From: Nostocoides sp.
GTDB lineage: Bacteria; Actinomycetota; Actinomycetes; Actinomycetales; Dermatophilaceae
Assembly: GCA_016716625.1 (NCBI GenBank)
Contig: JADJVJ010000001.1
Span: forward strand, 930,001 to 994,000
Length of the DNA stretch: 64,000 bases
Direction of reading: 5' to 3'
The position numbers and the translations under genes were made by a program. The notes beneath the pieces are model-generated. The model searched no databases and was not told where the DNA came from. It saw only the letters and a list, made by a program, of their open reading frames with translations. Shown here piece after piece: positions 48,551-58,094 of the stretch. Every line of letters begins with the position of its first letter. Positions within the stretch are counted from its first letter, which is position 1.

Positions 48551-51500
48551 TCAGCGCACCAGCCGGGAGACTGAGCCTTCGAAGGCCGCGACGCAGAAGG
48601 TCGCGGTGCATCGCAACTGCTCCGGACCCGCGGGGTTGGCCGGGTCCGAACTGAGATTGACAGACGCCGACGTCGGTGACCACTCCCGGGAGTCCCACGC
48701 CCACTGCTGGGTTCCCGAGAACGCGACACACGAGCTGGTGCTCAGGCAGGCGGGCTGGCCGAGGGTGCTGGCTGCCCGGGGGAGGGCCTGCCACGAGGAG
48801 CCGTTCCAGATGGCGGATTCCGTGCCCGACGTTGCCAGACAGAAGGCGGTGGAGAGGCAGTCGAGCAGATAGTCGCGCGTCGACAACGGCACCGTGCCAG
48901 CCGAGAGGTAGCTCGAGCCGTTCCACCTGACCGCTGCACCGGTCGAGCCAAGGAACATGCAGAACGTGGAGCCCGTGCATCGCCCGGCACGAAGATCCCC
49001 GAGGTCGACCGGGAGGACCGCGACATCGGTGCGCCATCCGCTCCCGTCAAAGATGCTGACCGATCGAAAACTTGGGGAGTGACAGCGAGAGGCGGAGCTG
49101 CACGTGGCATTGTCCAGGACCGGATCGGTGGGGCTCGAGCGCACGGCGTGCCACCCCGCCGATGTCCTCGTCCGCCACGTGCCGTCAGACGGCGAGGTGG
49201 CGAGGCAGAAACCGGAGATACAGCTCAGCGGTGTGCCGCCCTCCATGAGGCTCAGGAGCGGGCTGTGCGAGGTGGGGGTGACGTCGACGACGTTGCCGAA
49301 GTTGTCGCTCAGCGTGCACTGGGTCGAGCTCATGCATTCCAGGTCGGTAATCGAGCCAGTGCTGCGCGCGTAGAAGGTCCGCGCCGACCACGAGCTGCCG
49401 TTCCAGCGGCGGTACATCCCGCGGCCGTCCACGAGGAGGCACATGGTGGTGCTGGGGCAGTCGAGGGCGCGCGAGGTGTTGATCCCGCGGTCCAGGCTGG
49501 TGAAGGCCCAGCTGCTGCCATTCCAGCGAGCCGCATACATCGTGTCGATCATGACGACGGCCATGCACGAGGTGGGCGAGGCGCACGACAGGTCATAGGT
49601 GTCGTAGACACTCTGCTGCAGGGAGTAGTCGCGCACCGCCGACCACGAACCGCCATTGAAGGTCGTGAACTGATCACCGGCCGTCGCCATGCAGAAGGTG
49701 CTGGACGAGCACGACAGGTCTGCGCGCAAGGTGGTGTAAGGGAGGGTCGTCATGGCCGTCAGGGTGCTCCCGGACAGTCGGTCCACCCGCCCTGACCTCG
49801 CTGTCGTCGTCGTGGCCAGGTAGCAGATGGTCGAGGTCGGGCAGTCGAGGTCGTTCACCCGATCTCGACCGGTGAGGGCAATCGGCGTCGTGAATCCGGA
49901 GCCGTTGAACCGCACGAAGCGGGGTGCCGAGGAGTAAGCGTCGGTCTCGGCGAGCACACAGGATGTGGCGCTCGCGCAGGACACGTGGTCCGCGTTGATA
50001 TCTACTGCCATGGGGCTCGACCAGTCGCCCGACCGCAGCGCGTATGCCGTGGTTCCCGGGTCTGCCCAGCCCCGTCCCAGGGCGAGGCAGAAGTCGGGCG
50101 TGGGGCACGAGATGTCCAGGAGGCCGAACCCTCCTTGCGATCCGGCCGCGGGCAGCCGACCCATGAAGGTCCAGTTTGTCCCGTCGAAACGGTAGGTCTC
50201 ACCACCCTGGGCCACCGACATGCAAAAGCTCGCCGAGGCGCAGGAGACCGATGTCGGGGGACCGTGGGCGGGAACGAGCACCTCCGGCGCCGACCAGGCC
50301 AGCGCCGGCAGCGGAACCGATGCTGCCCGTGCTGGCTCGGAGGAGTCACCCCACGCGGTGCGGGCGTAGACGGCATACCGGTAGGTCACTCCTGGGGCGA
50401 GAGCGGTGTCGGTGTAGGTCGTGGCCGTGCCAGCCAGCGAGGTGAGCGCGATCCCGGAATAGGGCGAGGTGGGTTCCCGGCTCCCCGAGCGGCGGATCGT
50501 GACACCCGCAGCTCCCGGTGGAGCCGTCCACGTGAGGACGTTGCCGGTGGATCCTGTGGTCACGCTCAGAGACGTGACGGCAAGCGGCGCCGCTGGCACC
50601 GGGTTGGCGGAGAGGCTCGCGATCCGGTCGACAACCAGATGCGTGTCTGCGGAGGCGAGCAGCCGGATTCGGCCATCGCTATCGGCCGGGACGACCACCT
50701 GGGCTGCGCGCGGCGACGCAGACGTGAACGACACTTGGGAGGCATTCGGCGTGCCCGTCCCCAAGGCGCTGACAGTGACGAAGCCGGCACCGCTCTCGCT
50801 TCGCGGGTCGATCGGGACGGCGGTGACATTGAGGATCGCCGCGCTCCCCGCTGTGGTACTGACGGTGACCACCTCACCGGCAACGACCGGCTCCCACCGC
50901 ACGCGGGTATCGAGAATGCGGGTGGGAGCGCTCGGGGTGAGGGTTCCGGGGAGGGTGGGCGTGCCGGTAAGGGTGTATGCCGTGAGGTCCAGCAGGACGT
51001 CCGTGGCCGCCGAGGCCCGGATGTCGATGCCGCCCGTCGGCGAAACGGACGTGGTCACGGTGTTGGCGATGGTTTGGCCGGCGGCGAAGTTGATCGAGCT
51101 GGTCGTCGCGGAGCCGGAATCCGTGGGGGTCACGCTGAGGTACCCGGCTTGGCTTGGATTCACGGCGGTGAGGGTGAGCGTCACCGAGCCGACCGTGGTC
51201 GGCAGCCCGCTTCGCTCGGTGAGTTGAACTCGGGTGACGGAGCCGGCTGCAAGCCGCGCCTTCGGAGCGCCGAGCCCCACGCGGGTGTCCAGCACCCGGG
51301 AGGGGGTGACCACCTGAGTGGCCCCGGGGTCGGTGGGGGGCTCGGCGGCGATCCACCCCGCGAGGTCGGCGATGAGTTGCGCGCTGCCCTGGCCCCCGGT
51401 GCTGAGAGCGATGGTGCCGTCGTCGGCGACGGGAACCGTCGTGGTGTTGGACAGCGTGGAGCCGGCCGCCCACGTGAGCGCGGAGGTGCCAGGACGGTCC

Positions 51501-51853
51501 CCCACGCCGCTGTAGGCAGTGACGAATCCGTTGCCCGTTGGTGAGGTGACCGTCAGCGTTACGACCACGGCCGCGACGCCGGTCGGGGGCACCTCGCCCA
51601 TGCCGAGGACCGTGACTCGGGTGAGGCTGCCCGTGGTTCGTGGTCCTGCGGGGGCTCCCAGGCCGGTGCGAGTGTCGAGAACCCGCCGGGGGGAGACGGC
51701 GGTCATCCCTCCCGGGACGGGGGTCGCCGACAGCGATGCCGCCGACGGGGCCCGCGGCAGCGACACCGACTGCTGCGTACCGGTAGCACTCAGGACAAGC
51801 CCCACGACGAGCGCCCCCACGGTTCGCAGCCCGAAGTGCCTACGCAAGCCCAT
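48551..51853 (-). CDS. Large secreted surface protein with RVLDTR domains, Fn3 and a cysteine-paired repeat region
   Basis: 1100 residues from ATG 51853. Signal peptide (RTVGALVVGLVLSATG). Three N-terminal beta-domains each opening with RVLDTRTGLGAP, RVLDTRVGLGAP or RILDTRVRWEP (about 55, 190, 320), as in many actinobacterial exported proteins; an Fn3 domain (about 440-530); then some 14 repeats of about 40 residues with pattern sCxSxxxC (SVSCASASFCM, DLSCSSSTFCM, ALDCPSTTMCL, LDCLSTAFCLAT), often followed by WNGSSW. Probably one or two beta-propellers with a disulfide in each blade. No anchor seen; role may be adhesion or matrix. Inserted, inverted, between tsf and pyrH. Confidence 0.85.
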   Translation of the reverse strand: MGLRRHFGLRTVGALVVGLVLSATGTQQSVSLPRAPSAASLSATPVPGGMTAVSPRRVLDTRTGLGAPAGPRTTGSLTRVTVLGMGEVPPTGVAAVVVTLTVTSPTGNGFVTAYSGVGDRPGTSALTWAAGSTLSNTTTVPVADDGTIALSTGGQGSAQLIADLAGWIAAEPPTDPGATQVVTPSRVLDTRVGLGAPKARLAAGSVTRVQLTERSGLPTTVGSVTLTLTAVNPSQAGYLSVTPTDSGSATTSSINFAAGQTIANTVTTSVSPTGGIDIRASAATDVLLDLTAYTLTGTPTLPGTLTPSAPTRILDTRVRWEPVVAGEVVTVSTTAGSAAILNVTAVPIDPRSESGAGFVTVSALGTGTPNASQVSFTSASPRAAQVVVPADSDGRIRLLASADTHLVVDRIASLSANPVPAAPLAVTSLSVTTGSTGNVLTWTAPPGAAGVTIRRSGSREPTSPYSGIALTSLAGTATTYTDTALAPGVTYRYAVYARTAWGDSSEPARAASVPLPALAWSAPEVLVPAHGPPTSVSCASASFCMSVAQGGETYRFDGTNWTFMGRLPAAGSQGGFGLLDISCPTPDFCLALGRGWADPGTTAYALRSGDWSSPMAVDINADHVSCASATSCVLAETDAYSSAPRFVRFNGSGFTTPIALTGRDRVNDLDCPTSTICYLATTTTARSGRVDRLSGSTLTAMTTLPYTTLRADLSCSSSTFCMATAGDQFTTFNGGSWSAVRDYSLQQSVYDTYDLSCASPTSCMAVVMIDTMYAARWNGSSWAFTSLDRGINTSRALDCPSTTMCLLVDGRGMYRRWNGSSWSARTFYARSTGSITDLECMSSTQCTLSDNFGNVVDVTPTSHSPLLSLMEGGTPLSCISGFCLATSPSDGTWRTRTSAGWHAVRSSPTDPVLDNATCSSASRCHSPSFRSVSIFDGSGWRTDVAVLPVDLGDLRAGRCTGSTFCMFLGSTGAAVRWNGSSYLSAGTVPLSTRDYLLDCLSTAFCLATSGTESAIWNGSSWQALPRAASTLGQPACLSTSSCVAFSGTQQWAWDSREWSPTSASVNLSSDPANPAGPEQLRCTATFCVAAFEGSVSRLVR

Positions 51854-52033
51854 ACCCCCACACAATCCCAATGTCGTGAACGAAATACTCCTCGGAGAGT
51901 GTACGCGCCTTCCGCGTGGCGGGTGTGCGAAGTGGCTCACGATCGCGGCGTCGCCGCACGGGGGACGGTGATGACGGCATGGCCGGTTGTGGGAGGATCG
52001 AGAGACCACCGACCACTTTCCGAGGAGACCGCG

Positions 52034-52768
52034 ATGCCCGTTGCCGACGCCCCGACGACACCGTCGCGACGGGTGCTCCTCAAACTTTCGGGTGAGGTTT
52101 TCGGCGGCGGTCGGCTCGGTGTCGACCCAGAGGTTGTCCGGGACATCGCTCACCAGATCGCCGAGGCCGTGCGGGGTGGGGTTGAGGTGGCGGTCGTGGT
52201 CGGCGGGGGCAACTTCTTCCGCGGCGCCGAGCTCTCCCAGAAGGGTATGGAGCGCGCCCGCGCGGACTACATCGGCATGCTCGGCACCGTGATGAACTGC
52301 CTTGCCCTCCAGGACTTCCTCGAAAAGGAAGGCATCGACACCAGGGTCCAGACGGCGATCACCATGGGCCAAGTGGCCGAGCCGTACATCCCGCGCCGGG
52401 CGATCCGCCACCTCGAGAAGGGCCGGGTCGTCATCTTCGGGGCCGGCGCTGGGATGCCGTACTTCTCCACCGATACGGTGAGCGCGCAACGCGCCCTGGA
52501 GTGCAAGTGCGATGAGGTCCTGATGAGCAAGAGCGGCGTCGACGGGGTCTATGACTCCGACCCGCGGACCAACCCGGACGCCCGCAAGCTCGACCACGTG
52601 ACCTTCGCAGAGGCGCTGCGCCGCAACCTCAAGGTCGTTGACGCGGCCGCCTTCAGCCTCTGCATGGAGAACCACCTGCCGATGGTTGTCTTCGGTATGG
52701 AGGGTGACGGCAACATCACCCGCGCCCTTAATGGGGAGCGGCTCGGCACTCTCGTCAGCGACGTCTGA
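52034..52768 (+). CDS. pyrH: UMP kinase
   Basis: 244 residues from ATG 52034 (GAGGAGA upstream). RRVLLKLSGEVFGGG, VAVVVGGGNFFRGAELSQKGMERARADYIGMLGTVMNCLALQDFLE, TAITMGQVAEPYIPRRAIRHLEKGRVVIFGAGAGMPYFSTDT and KSGVDGVYDSDPRTNPDA are canonical. Phosphorylates UMP to UDP; hexameric amino-acid-kinase fold. The 180-base upstream gap must hold a promoter because tsf is cut off by the inverted gene; no clear element is recognised there. Confidence 0.97.
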   Translation: MPVADAPTTPSRRVLLKLSGEVFGGGRLGVDPEVVRDIAHQIAEAVRGGVEVAVVVGGGNFFRGAELSQKGMERARADYIGMLGTVMNCLALQDFLEKEGIDTRVQTAITMGQVAEPYIPRRAIRHLEKGRVVIFGAGAGMPYFSTDTVSAQRALECKCDEVLMSKSGVDGVYDSDPRTNPDARKLDHVTFAEALRRNLKVVDAAAFSLCMENHLPMVVFGMEGDGNITRALNGERLGTLVSDV

Positions 52769-52811
52769 TCTGCGAGACTGCTCCCGAGCGCCCGGACACC
52801 GCTTCGGGCAC

Positions 52812-52849
52812 GGCATACAGACGGCATACGCGCGGCGCACCCGGCATAC
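52812..52849. repeat. Triple GGCATAC cluster upstream of frr
   Basis: Three copies of GGCATAC starting at 52812, 52823 and 52843, all in the same orientation, in the 103-base pyrH-frr gap and 23 bases before the frr start. Densest cluster of the dispersed heptamer in the window. Confidence 0.85.
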
Positions 52850-52871
52850 GGCACCACCCAAGGAGACGACG

Positions 52872-53429
52872 ATGATCGACGAGACTCTGCTCGAGGCCGA
52901 GGAGAAGATGGAGAAGGCCGTCGGGGTCGCCAAAGAGGACTTCGCCGGGATTCGGACCGGCCGGGCGCACCCGGGCATGTTCTCCAAACTCCTCGTCGAC
53001 TACTACGGCGCGCCGACCCCGCTGCAGCAACTCGCCTCGTTCCAGACCCCGGAGGCCCGGACGATGGTCATCGTCCCCTTCGATAAGGGCGCCATGCACA
53101 ACATCGAGAAGGCCATCCGCGACTCCGACCTTGGCGTTAACCCCAGCAACGACGGCAAGATCATCCGGTGCATCCTCCCGGTCCTCACCGAGGAACGGCG
53201 CAAGGAGTACATCAAGATGGCCCGGCACTATGCCGAGGAGCAGCGGGTCGCGATTCGCAACATCCGCCGGCATGCCAAGGATGCCCTCGAACGGCTCGTC
53301 AAGGACGGTGAGGTCGGCGAGGACGACGGCACTCGCGGCGAGAAGGAACTCGAGCACGTGACCAAGCGGTACGTCGACCAGATCGACGACCTGCTCAAGC
53401 ACAAGGAAGCCGAGCTCCTCGAGGTCTGA
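52872..53429 (+). CDS. frr: Ribosome recycling factor
   Basis: 185 residues, normal length, from ATG 52872 with AAGGAGACG upstream. LLEAEEKMEKAVGVAKEDFAGIRTGRAHPGMFSKLLVDYYGAPTPLQQLASFQTPEARTMVI, LPVLTEERRKEYIKMARHYAEEQRVAIRNIRRHAKD. Splits post-termination ribosomes with EF-G. Confidence 0.98.
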   Translation: MIDETLLEAEEKMEKAVGVAKEDFAGIRTGRAHPGMFSKLLVDYYGAPTPLQQLASFQTPEARTMVIVPFDKGAMHNIEKAIRDSDLGVNPSNDGKIIRCILPVLTEERRKEYIKMARHYAEEQRVAIRNIRRHAKDALERLVKDGEVGEDDGTRGEKELEHVTKRYVDQIDDLLKHKEAELLEV

Positions 53430-53451
53430 GGCCTCGCAGCTGCTCCCCGCC

Positions 53452-54354
53452 ATGAGCGCCACCCCGCCGCCGGCACCCGAGACCGATACCTCGAGCACCG
53501 ACACCCCGACCGCTGACCCCGCCGCGACGGCGGTGCCCGCACCCTCAAAAGCCGGCCGTGACCTTCGGGCCGCTGTGGGTGTCGGCTTGATCCTCGCCGG
53601 CCTCGTCATCGGCTCGATCCTCATCGACAAGCGGGCCTTCCTCGCCGTTCTCGTCGCCGCGATGATCGTCGGGGCGTGGGAGCTGCGGATGGCGCTCGCC
53701 GGCCGTGGGCTGCACGCACCTGCCGTCCCCACCATCATCGCGGCGATCGCCCTCCCGGTGACGGCGTATGTCGAGGGCCCGACCGGTCTCGTCCTTGCCT
53801 ACGGCTGGGTCCTCGTCGGCCTCATCCTCTGGCGGGTCGCCGATGGCCTTGAGGGAGCTGCTCGCGACCTCGGCGCGGGGGCGCTGCTGGCCCTCTATCC
53901 CGCGTTCCTCGGCGGCTTCGCCTCGCTCCTGCTCGCCGCCCCGGACGGGGAGCGGCGGATCGTCGTCTTCGTCCTCGTCACCGTCTTCTCAGACATCGGC
54001 GGGTATGCCGTCGGCGTCCTCCTCGGCCGTCACCCCATGGCGCCCTCGATCTCCCCGAAGAAGTCCTGGGAGGGGTTCGCGGGCTCGGTCACGCTTTCCT
54101 CCCTGGTCGGGGCCATTGCCCTGCCCATCCTCCTCGACGGGCTCTGGTGGCAGGGGGCCGTCCTCGGCGCGGTGGCCGCGGCGACGGCCACCGTCGGCGA
54201 TCTCATGGAGTCCTCGATCAAGCGTGACCTCGGGGTCAAGGACATGAGCAACCTGCTCCCGGGGCATGGCGGGCTCATGGACCGGCTCGACTCCCTCATC
54301 CTGAGCGTCGCTCCGGTGTGGGCCCTCCTGCTGTGGTTCGTGCCGCTGCCATGA
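53452..54354 (+). CDS. cdsA: Phosphatidate cytidylyltransferase
   Basis: 300 residues, Pro/Thr-rich cytoplasmic N-terminus then about eight helices. C-terminal signature SPKKSWEGFAGSV...SSIKRDLGVKDMSNLLPGHGGLMDRLDSL matches the CDP-diglyceride synthetase motif. Makes CDP-diacylglycerol, precursor of phosphatidylglycerol and phosphatidylinositol lipids. Stop overlaps rlmN (ATGA). Confidence 0.96.
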   Translation: MSATPPPAPETDTSSTDTPTADPAATAVPAPSKAGRDLRAAVGVGLILAGLVIGSILIDKRAFLAVLVAAMIVGAWELRMALAGRGLHAPAVPTIIAAIALPVTAYVEGPTGLVLAYGWVLVGLILWRVADGLEGAARDLGAGALLALYPAFLGGFASLLLAAPDGERRIVVFVLVTVFSDIGGYAVGVLLGRHPMAPSISPKKSWEGFAGSVTLSSLVGAIALPILLDGLWWQGAVLGAVAAATATVGDLMESSIKRDLGVKDMSNLLPGHGGLMDRLDSLILSVAPVWALLLWFVPLP

Positions 54355-55541
54355 GCGCCGAACAGCCGTCCCCGCGTCCCCGCCCCGGGGAGCTCACCCT
54401 CACCGCACCCCGGCGCGGCAAGCCACCGCGCCACCTCGCCGACCTCGACCTCGCCGAACGGATCGCGGCAGTCGAGGCCCTCGGCCACAAGGGGTTCCGG
54501 GCCCGCCAACTCTCGGTGCACTACTTCGAGCGGCTCGTCGAGGACCCGCAGGAGATGACCGATCTGCCCAAGGGCGTCCGCGAGGGCCTCGTCACCGACC
54601 TTCTGCCGAGGCTGCTCACGCCGGTGCGCGCACTCACCGCCGATGCCGGGGCCACGGTCAAGACGCTGTGGCGGCTGCACGACGGGGCCCTTGTCGAGTC
54701 GGTGCTCATGCGATACCCGAAGCGGGCGACGGTCTGCGTCTCCAGCCAGGCCGGGTGCGGGATGAACTGCCCGTTCTGCGCCACCGGCCAGGCGGGCCTC
54801 ACCCGGAACATGTCGACCGCCGAGATCGTCGAGCAGGTCACCGCCGCGGCCCGGCTCTTGCGCACCGGGTCCGTCGCGGTCGCCGGGCAGGACGGTGGGG
54901 GGCTGGGCTCAGAAACCGGCTCGGATGCCCCCGCGGCGGGGCCGACTCGGGTGAGCAATGTCGTGTTCATGGGGATGGGGGAGGCGCTGGCTAACTACCG
55001 GGCCTCCATCGCAGCGATCCGACGGCTCGTCGACGCACCGCCGCAGGGGTTCGGGCTCTCGGCCCGAGGCATCACCATGTCGACCGTCGGTCTCGTGCCC
55101 GGTATCGACCGGCTCGCCGGTGAGGGCATTCCGGTCACGCTCGCCCTGTCCCTGCATGCTCCCGACGACGAGCTACGGGACACCCTGGTGCCGATCAACA
55201 CGCGCTTCAAGGTGGTGCAGGCCCTCGATGCGGCCTACCGCTACTACGAGGCGACCGGACGCCGCGTGAGCATCGAGTACGCCCTCATCCGGGACATCAA
55301 CGACCAGGCGTGGCGGGCGGATCTGCTCGGGGAACTGCTCGCCCGGCGCGGCCGCGGTTGGGTTCACGTCAACCCGATCCCGCTCAACCCGACCCCCGGG
55401 TCGCGCTGGACCGCGAGCCGCAAGGGCGTCGAGCAGCAGTTCCTCGAACGCCTCCGCAGTCACGGCATACCGGCGACCCTGCGGGACACCCGAGGTCAGG
55501 AGATCGACGGCGCCTGCGGCCAACTCGCGGCCCTGCAGTAG
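54351..55541 (+). CDS. rlmN: 23S rRNA (A2503)/tRNA (A37) C2-methyltransferase RlmN
   Basis: 396 residues from ATG 54351. Radical SAM cluster motif CGMNCPFCATGQAGLTRN (CxxxCxxC), SNVVFMGMGEALANY, SARGITMSTVGLVPGIDRLA, LHAPDDELRDTLVPIN, and C-terminal RDTRGQEIDGACGQL with the methyl-carrying Cys. Dual-specificity RNA methylase; the pyrH-frr-cdsA-rlmN order is standard for Actinobacteria. An insert (GSVAVAGQDGGGLGSETGSDAPAAGPT) sits after the cluster motif, as in relatives. Confidence 0.96.
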   Translation: MSAEQPSPRPRPGELTLTAPRRGKPPRHLADLDLAERIAAVEALGHKGFRARQLSVHYFERLVEDPQEMTDLPKGVREGLVTDLLPRLLTPVRALTADAGATVKTLWRLHDGALVESVLMRYPKRATVCVSSQAGCGMNCPFCATGQAGLTRNMSTAEIVEQVTAAARLLRTGSVAVAGQDGGGLGSETGSDAPAAGPTRVSNVVFMGMGEALANYRASIAAIRRLVDAPPQGFGLSARGITMSTVGLVPGIDRLAGEGIPVTLALSLHAPDDELRDTLVPINTRFKVVQALDAAYRYYEATGRRVSIEYALIRDINDQAWRADLLGELLARRGRGWVHVNPIPLNPTPGSRWTASRKGVEQQFLERLRSHGIPATLRDTRGQEIDGACGQLAALQ

Positions 55542-55550
55542 GCATCGCCG

Positions 55551-56705
55551 TCAGCGAGCCAGTTCGGCCCGTACCTGGGTGACGTCGTCGACGAGCCGGA
55601 CCTGGGCCGCCATGCTCCGGCCTCGGGCGAGCGACTCGAGCGTCTTCCACACGGGGATGGTCCTGATCCAGTGGTCGCGCCCGACGAGGACCAGCGGCGG
55701 GATCGCTGCCCCGGAGTCCGCGTAAAACATCGGGGTGACCGCCTGGAACACCTCTTGGACGGTCCCGGCCGCCCCCGGCAGGACGACGATGCCAGCCGAG
55801 CAACGGCTGATCAGACCCTCCTCGCGCAGGGCGTTGGAGAAGTACTTGGCGATGCCGTCACAGAACACGTTGGGCGGCTCATGCCCGTAGAACCACGTCG
55901 GTATGCCGAGCGAGCGCACCCGAGCCTGATCGTCGACGACGGGGAAGTACCTCGGCCGGAGCCGGCTGCGCACCTCGAGGGCAGTTGCGGCCCAGGCGGT
56001 GGGATCGGCGCCGAAGTCGGGCACGGTGGCCAGAGTCCTCAGGGAACCCGCCAGGTCGGCCGGGTCCCGGATCCACGCCCCGAGATTGGCGGCCTCCATC
56101 GCGCCAGGCCCGCCGCCAGTCAGGACGACCAGCCCCTCGCTCGCCAGCTCGTGCCCGAGCCGGGCGGCCGCGGCATACTCAGTGGTGCCGCGGCGCAGGG
56201 CATGCCCACCCATGACCCCGACGACCCGGGCACCATCGAGGACCTCGTCGAGGGCGTCACTCATGGAGTCGTCGTGGATGGCGCGCAACATGGTCACGTG
56301 GACGTCATGGGCGAGCCGAGCATCCCGGTACCAGTGGTAGGCCCGGGCATCGGGGGTGACGTCGTAACCACCCGAGGAGAGCCCGACGTAGAGCTCCTCG
56401 GGTCGGTAGAGCCGGGCCCGATAGGGGTCGACCGGTGCGGAGGTGTCCGTGGGGAAGACCAGCGCGCCGGACTCCTGGAGGTGGACGGCGAGCCCGTGCG
56501 GCACGATCCCGCCCAGGACGACCAGCCCCGTCAGGTCCCGGCCTGCCCGCAGCAGCGGTTCCACCGGGCGCAGGTCGAGGCCCTGGATCCGCCGACCACG
56601 GAGGTCCCCACCGGTCCCGAGCACCTCCTGGAGCTCTCGCTCCGAGGTGATCTCGGTCCGGCGCGGCGGCGGTGGAGCCGCCTCGAGCCCGTGCCAACCC
56701 GCCAT
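55551..56705 (-). CDS. LOG family (lysine-decarboxylase-like) protein
   Basis: 384 residues, longer than the usual 180-250 of LOG proteins. VVGVMGGHALRRGTTEYAAAARLGHELASEGLVVLTGGGPGAMEAANLGAW and IVVLPGAAGTVQEVFQAVTPMFY; the signature PGGxGTxxE appears here as PGAAGTVQE, with GGGPGAMEA intact. LOG enzymes release bases from nucleotide 5'-monophosphates. Last gene of the lrp-aminotransferase-oxidase strand, 19 bases after the oxidase, so possibly tied to polyamine use; substrate unknown. Converges on rlmN with a 9-base gap. Confidence 0.82.
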   Translation of the reverse strand: MAGWHGLEAAPPPPRRTEITSERELQEVLGTGGDLRGRRIQGLDLRPVEPLLRAGRDLTGLVVLGGIVPHGLAVHLQESGALVFPTDTSAPVDPYRARLYRPEELYVGLSSGGYDVTPDARAYHWYRDARLAHDVHVTMLRAIHDDSMSDALDEVLDGARVVGVMGGHALRRGTTEYAAAARLGHELASEGLVVLTGGGPGAMEAANLGAWIRDPADLAGSLRTLATVPDFGADPTAWAATALEVRSRLRPRYFPVVDDQARVRSLGIPTWFYGHEPPNVFCDGIAKYFSNALREEGLISRCSAGIVVLPGAAGTVQEVFQAVTPMFYADSGAAIPPLVLVGRDHWIRTIPVWKTLESLARGRSMAAQVRLVDDVTQVRAELAR

Positions 56706-56724
56706 CTGGTCCCTCCGTGGCCGG

Positions 56725-58083
56725 TCAGTGGCCGGTCAGTCGGGAGAGCGCTCGGCCCAGCAGCGCCGGCCGCCGGGTGCGGGCCTCTTCGGCGTCCGCC
56801 CAATGGGCCAGCCTCAGCCCCGCGTTGACTCCGAGCCAGCGCGCGGGTTCGCGTTCCCAGAGCGGGGAACGGTGACCGACCCAGGGCAGGTCACGCAATG
56901 GGCTGGGTATCCCCAGGATGAGTGTGCTCAGGGTGCGGCCGGCGAGGTTGGTTGCCGCGACTCCGTCGCCGACATAGCCGCCGGCGTGACCCACCCCGGT
57001 CAGTGGGTCGTAGCCGACACTCGGGTGCCAGTCCCGGGGGATACCGAGCGGGCCACCCCAGGCGTGCGTGAAGGTCACCGAATCCAGCTGCGGCAGCAGT
57101 GCGCGAAGGGTCTTGCGGAGCGAGGTGAAGACCCGCTCGTCGTGGTCGTGTCCGGGTTCGATGGCGGATCCGAAGTGGTAGGGCGCACCCCGCCCGCCGA
57201 AGGCGATTCGGTCGTCGGTGGTCCGCTGCCCGTAGATGATGACGTGTCCGTGGTCGGCGAAGACCTCCCGGTCGGCGAGCCCGAGGTCCTGCCACTGGGC
57301 CGGTGACAGCGGCTCGGTGGCGACCATGAGCGAATAGACCGGGGCGATCGCGCGTCGGCTGTCCGGCAGGGTGGCGCTCCAGGCTTCGGTGGCCCGGATG
57401 ACGTGCCGCGCGTCGATGGTGTCCCCGGAGGCCAGGGTCACCGCTCCCGGTCGAATCCGACGCACGCGGGTGCCCTCGACGATGCGTGCCCCACGGGCTC
57501 GGACCACTGCCGCCAGGCCGTCGGCGAGAGCTCGCGGCTGGATCCGGGCGCAGTGCGGGTTGTAGGTCGCCCCGAGAGCATCCACAGCAGCGAGCCGTTC
57601 GCGGGCCGCACCGGCATCGAGCCACTCCGTGCCATCCCCCCAGGAGGCCCCGGTCGCCCAGACGGCACGGGCGCGGCGCACCTGGGCCCCGCTGCGGGCG
57701 AGCGCGAGCGTGCCCCCGCGGTGGTAGCCCGCGTCAATCCCTTCAGCCAGGCAGACCTCACCGACCTCGAGGACCGTATGCCGCAGCTCGGCGAGCATGG
57801 CGAGAGTGGCTTCACGCCCGGATCGAGCGGCCAGGGTCGCCGGTGCGACCGGCCAGAGCGCGGAGACCCAGCCGCCGTTGCGCCCGCTGGCCCCGAAACC
57901 GACATGTTCGGCCTCGACCAGGACGATGTCCAACTCGGGGCGCTCCCGCAGCAGGTAATAGGCGGTCCACAGTCCGGTGAACCCGGCGCCCACAATGACG
58001 ACATCGCACGAGGCAGGCGGGGACACGGCCGGGGCCCTCTGGGCCGCCTCGTCCCACCAGAGGGGCGCAGTGCCGGTGAGCAT
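56725..58083 (-). CDS. FAD-dependent oxidoreductase, PuuB-like (gamma-glutamylputrescine oxidase type)
   Basis: 452 residues, DAO family. Dinucleotide-binding DVVIVGAGFTGLWTAYYLLRERPELDIVLVEAE, VGFGASGRNGGWVSALWP, WSATLPDSRRAIAPVYSLMVATEPLS, GGRGAPYHFGSAIE, and C-terminal HAGGYVGDGVAATNLAGRTLSTLILG. GASGRNGG and GDGVAATNLAGR are typical of PuuB-like enzymes that oxidise gamma-glutamylputrescine or related amines. No gamma-glutamylputrescine synthetase gene is in the window. Eleven bases after the aminotransferase gene. Confidence 0.82.
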   Translation of the reverse strand: MLTGTAPLWWDEAAQRAPAVSPPASCDVVIVGAGFTGLWTAYYLLRERPELDIVLVEAEHVGFGASGRNGGWVSALWPVAPATLAARSGREATLAMLAELRHTVLEVGEVCLAEGIDAGYHRGGTLALARSGAQVRRARAVWATGASWGDGTEWLDAGAARERLAAVDALGATYNPHCARIQPRALADGLAAVVRARGARIVEGTRVRRIRPGAVTLASGDTIDARHVIRATEAWSATLPDSRRAIAPVYSLMVATEPLSPAQWQDLGLADREVFADHGHVIIYGQRTTDDRIAFGGRGAPYHFGSAIEPGHDHDERVFTSLRKTLRALLPQLDSVTFTHAWGGPLGIPRDWHPSVGYDPLTGVGHAGGYVGDGVAATNLAGRTLSTLILGIPSPLRDLPWVGHRSPLWEREPARWLGVNAGLRLAHWADAEEARTRRPALLGRALSRLTGH

Positions 58084-58094
58084 GCGGGTGCTGC

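Noticed and set aside
51854..52987. N-terminal extension of the surface-protein frame across pyrH
   Set aside because: Antisense to pyrH; a signal peptide starts at the ATG at 51853.
56744..56753. GAGAGCGCTC resembling the LacI operator
   Set aside because: Only part of the palindrome, located at the 3' end of the oxidase coding region and away from any promoter.
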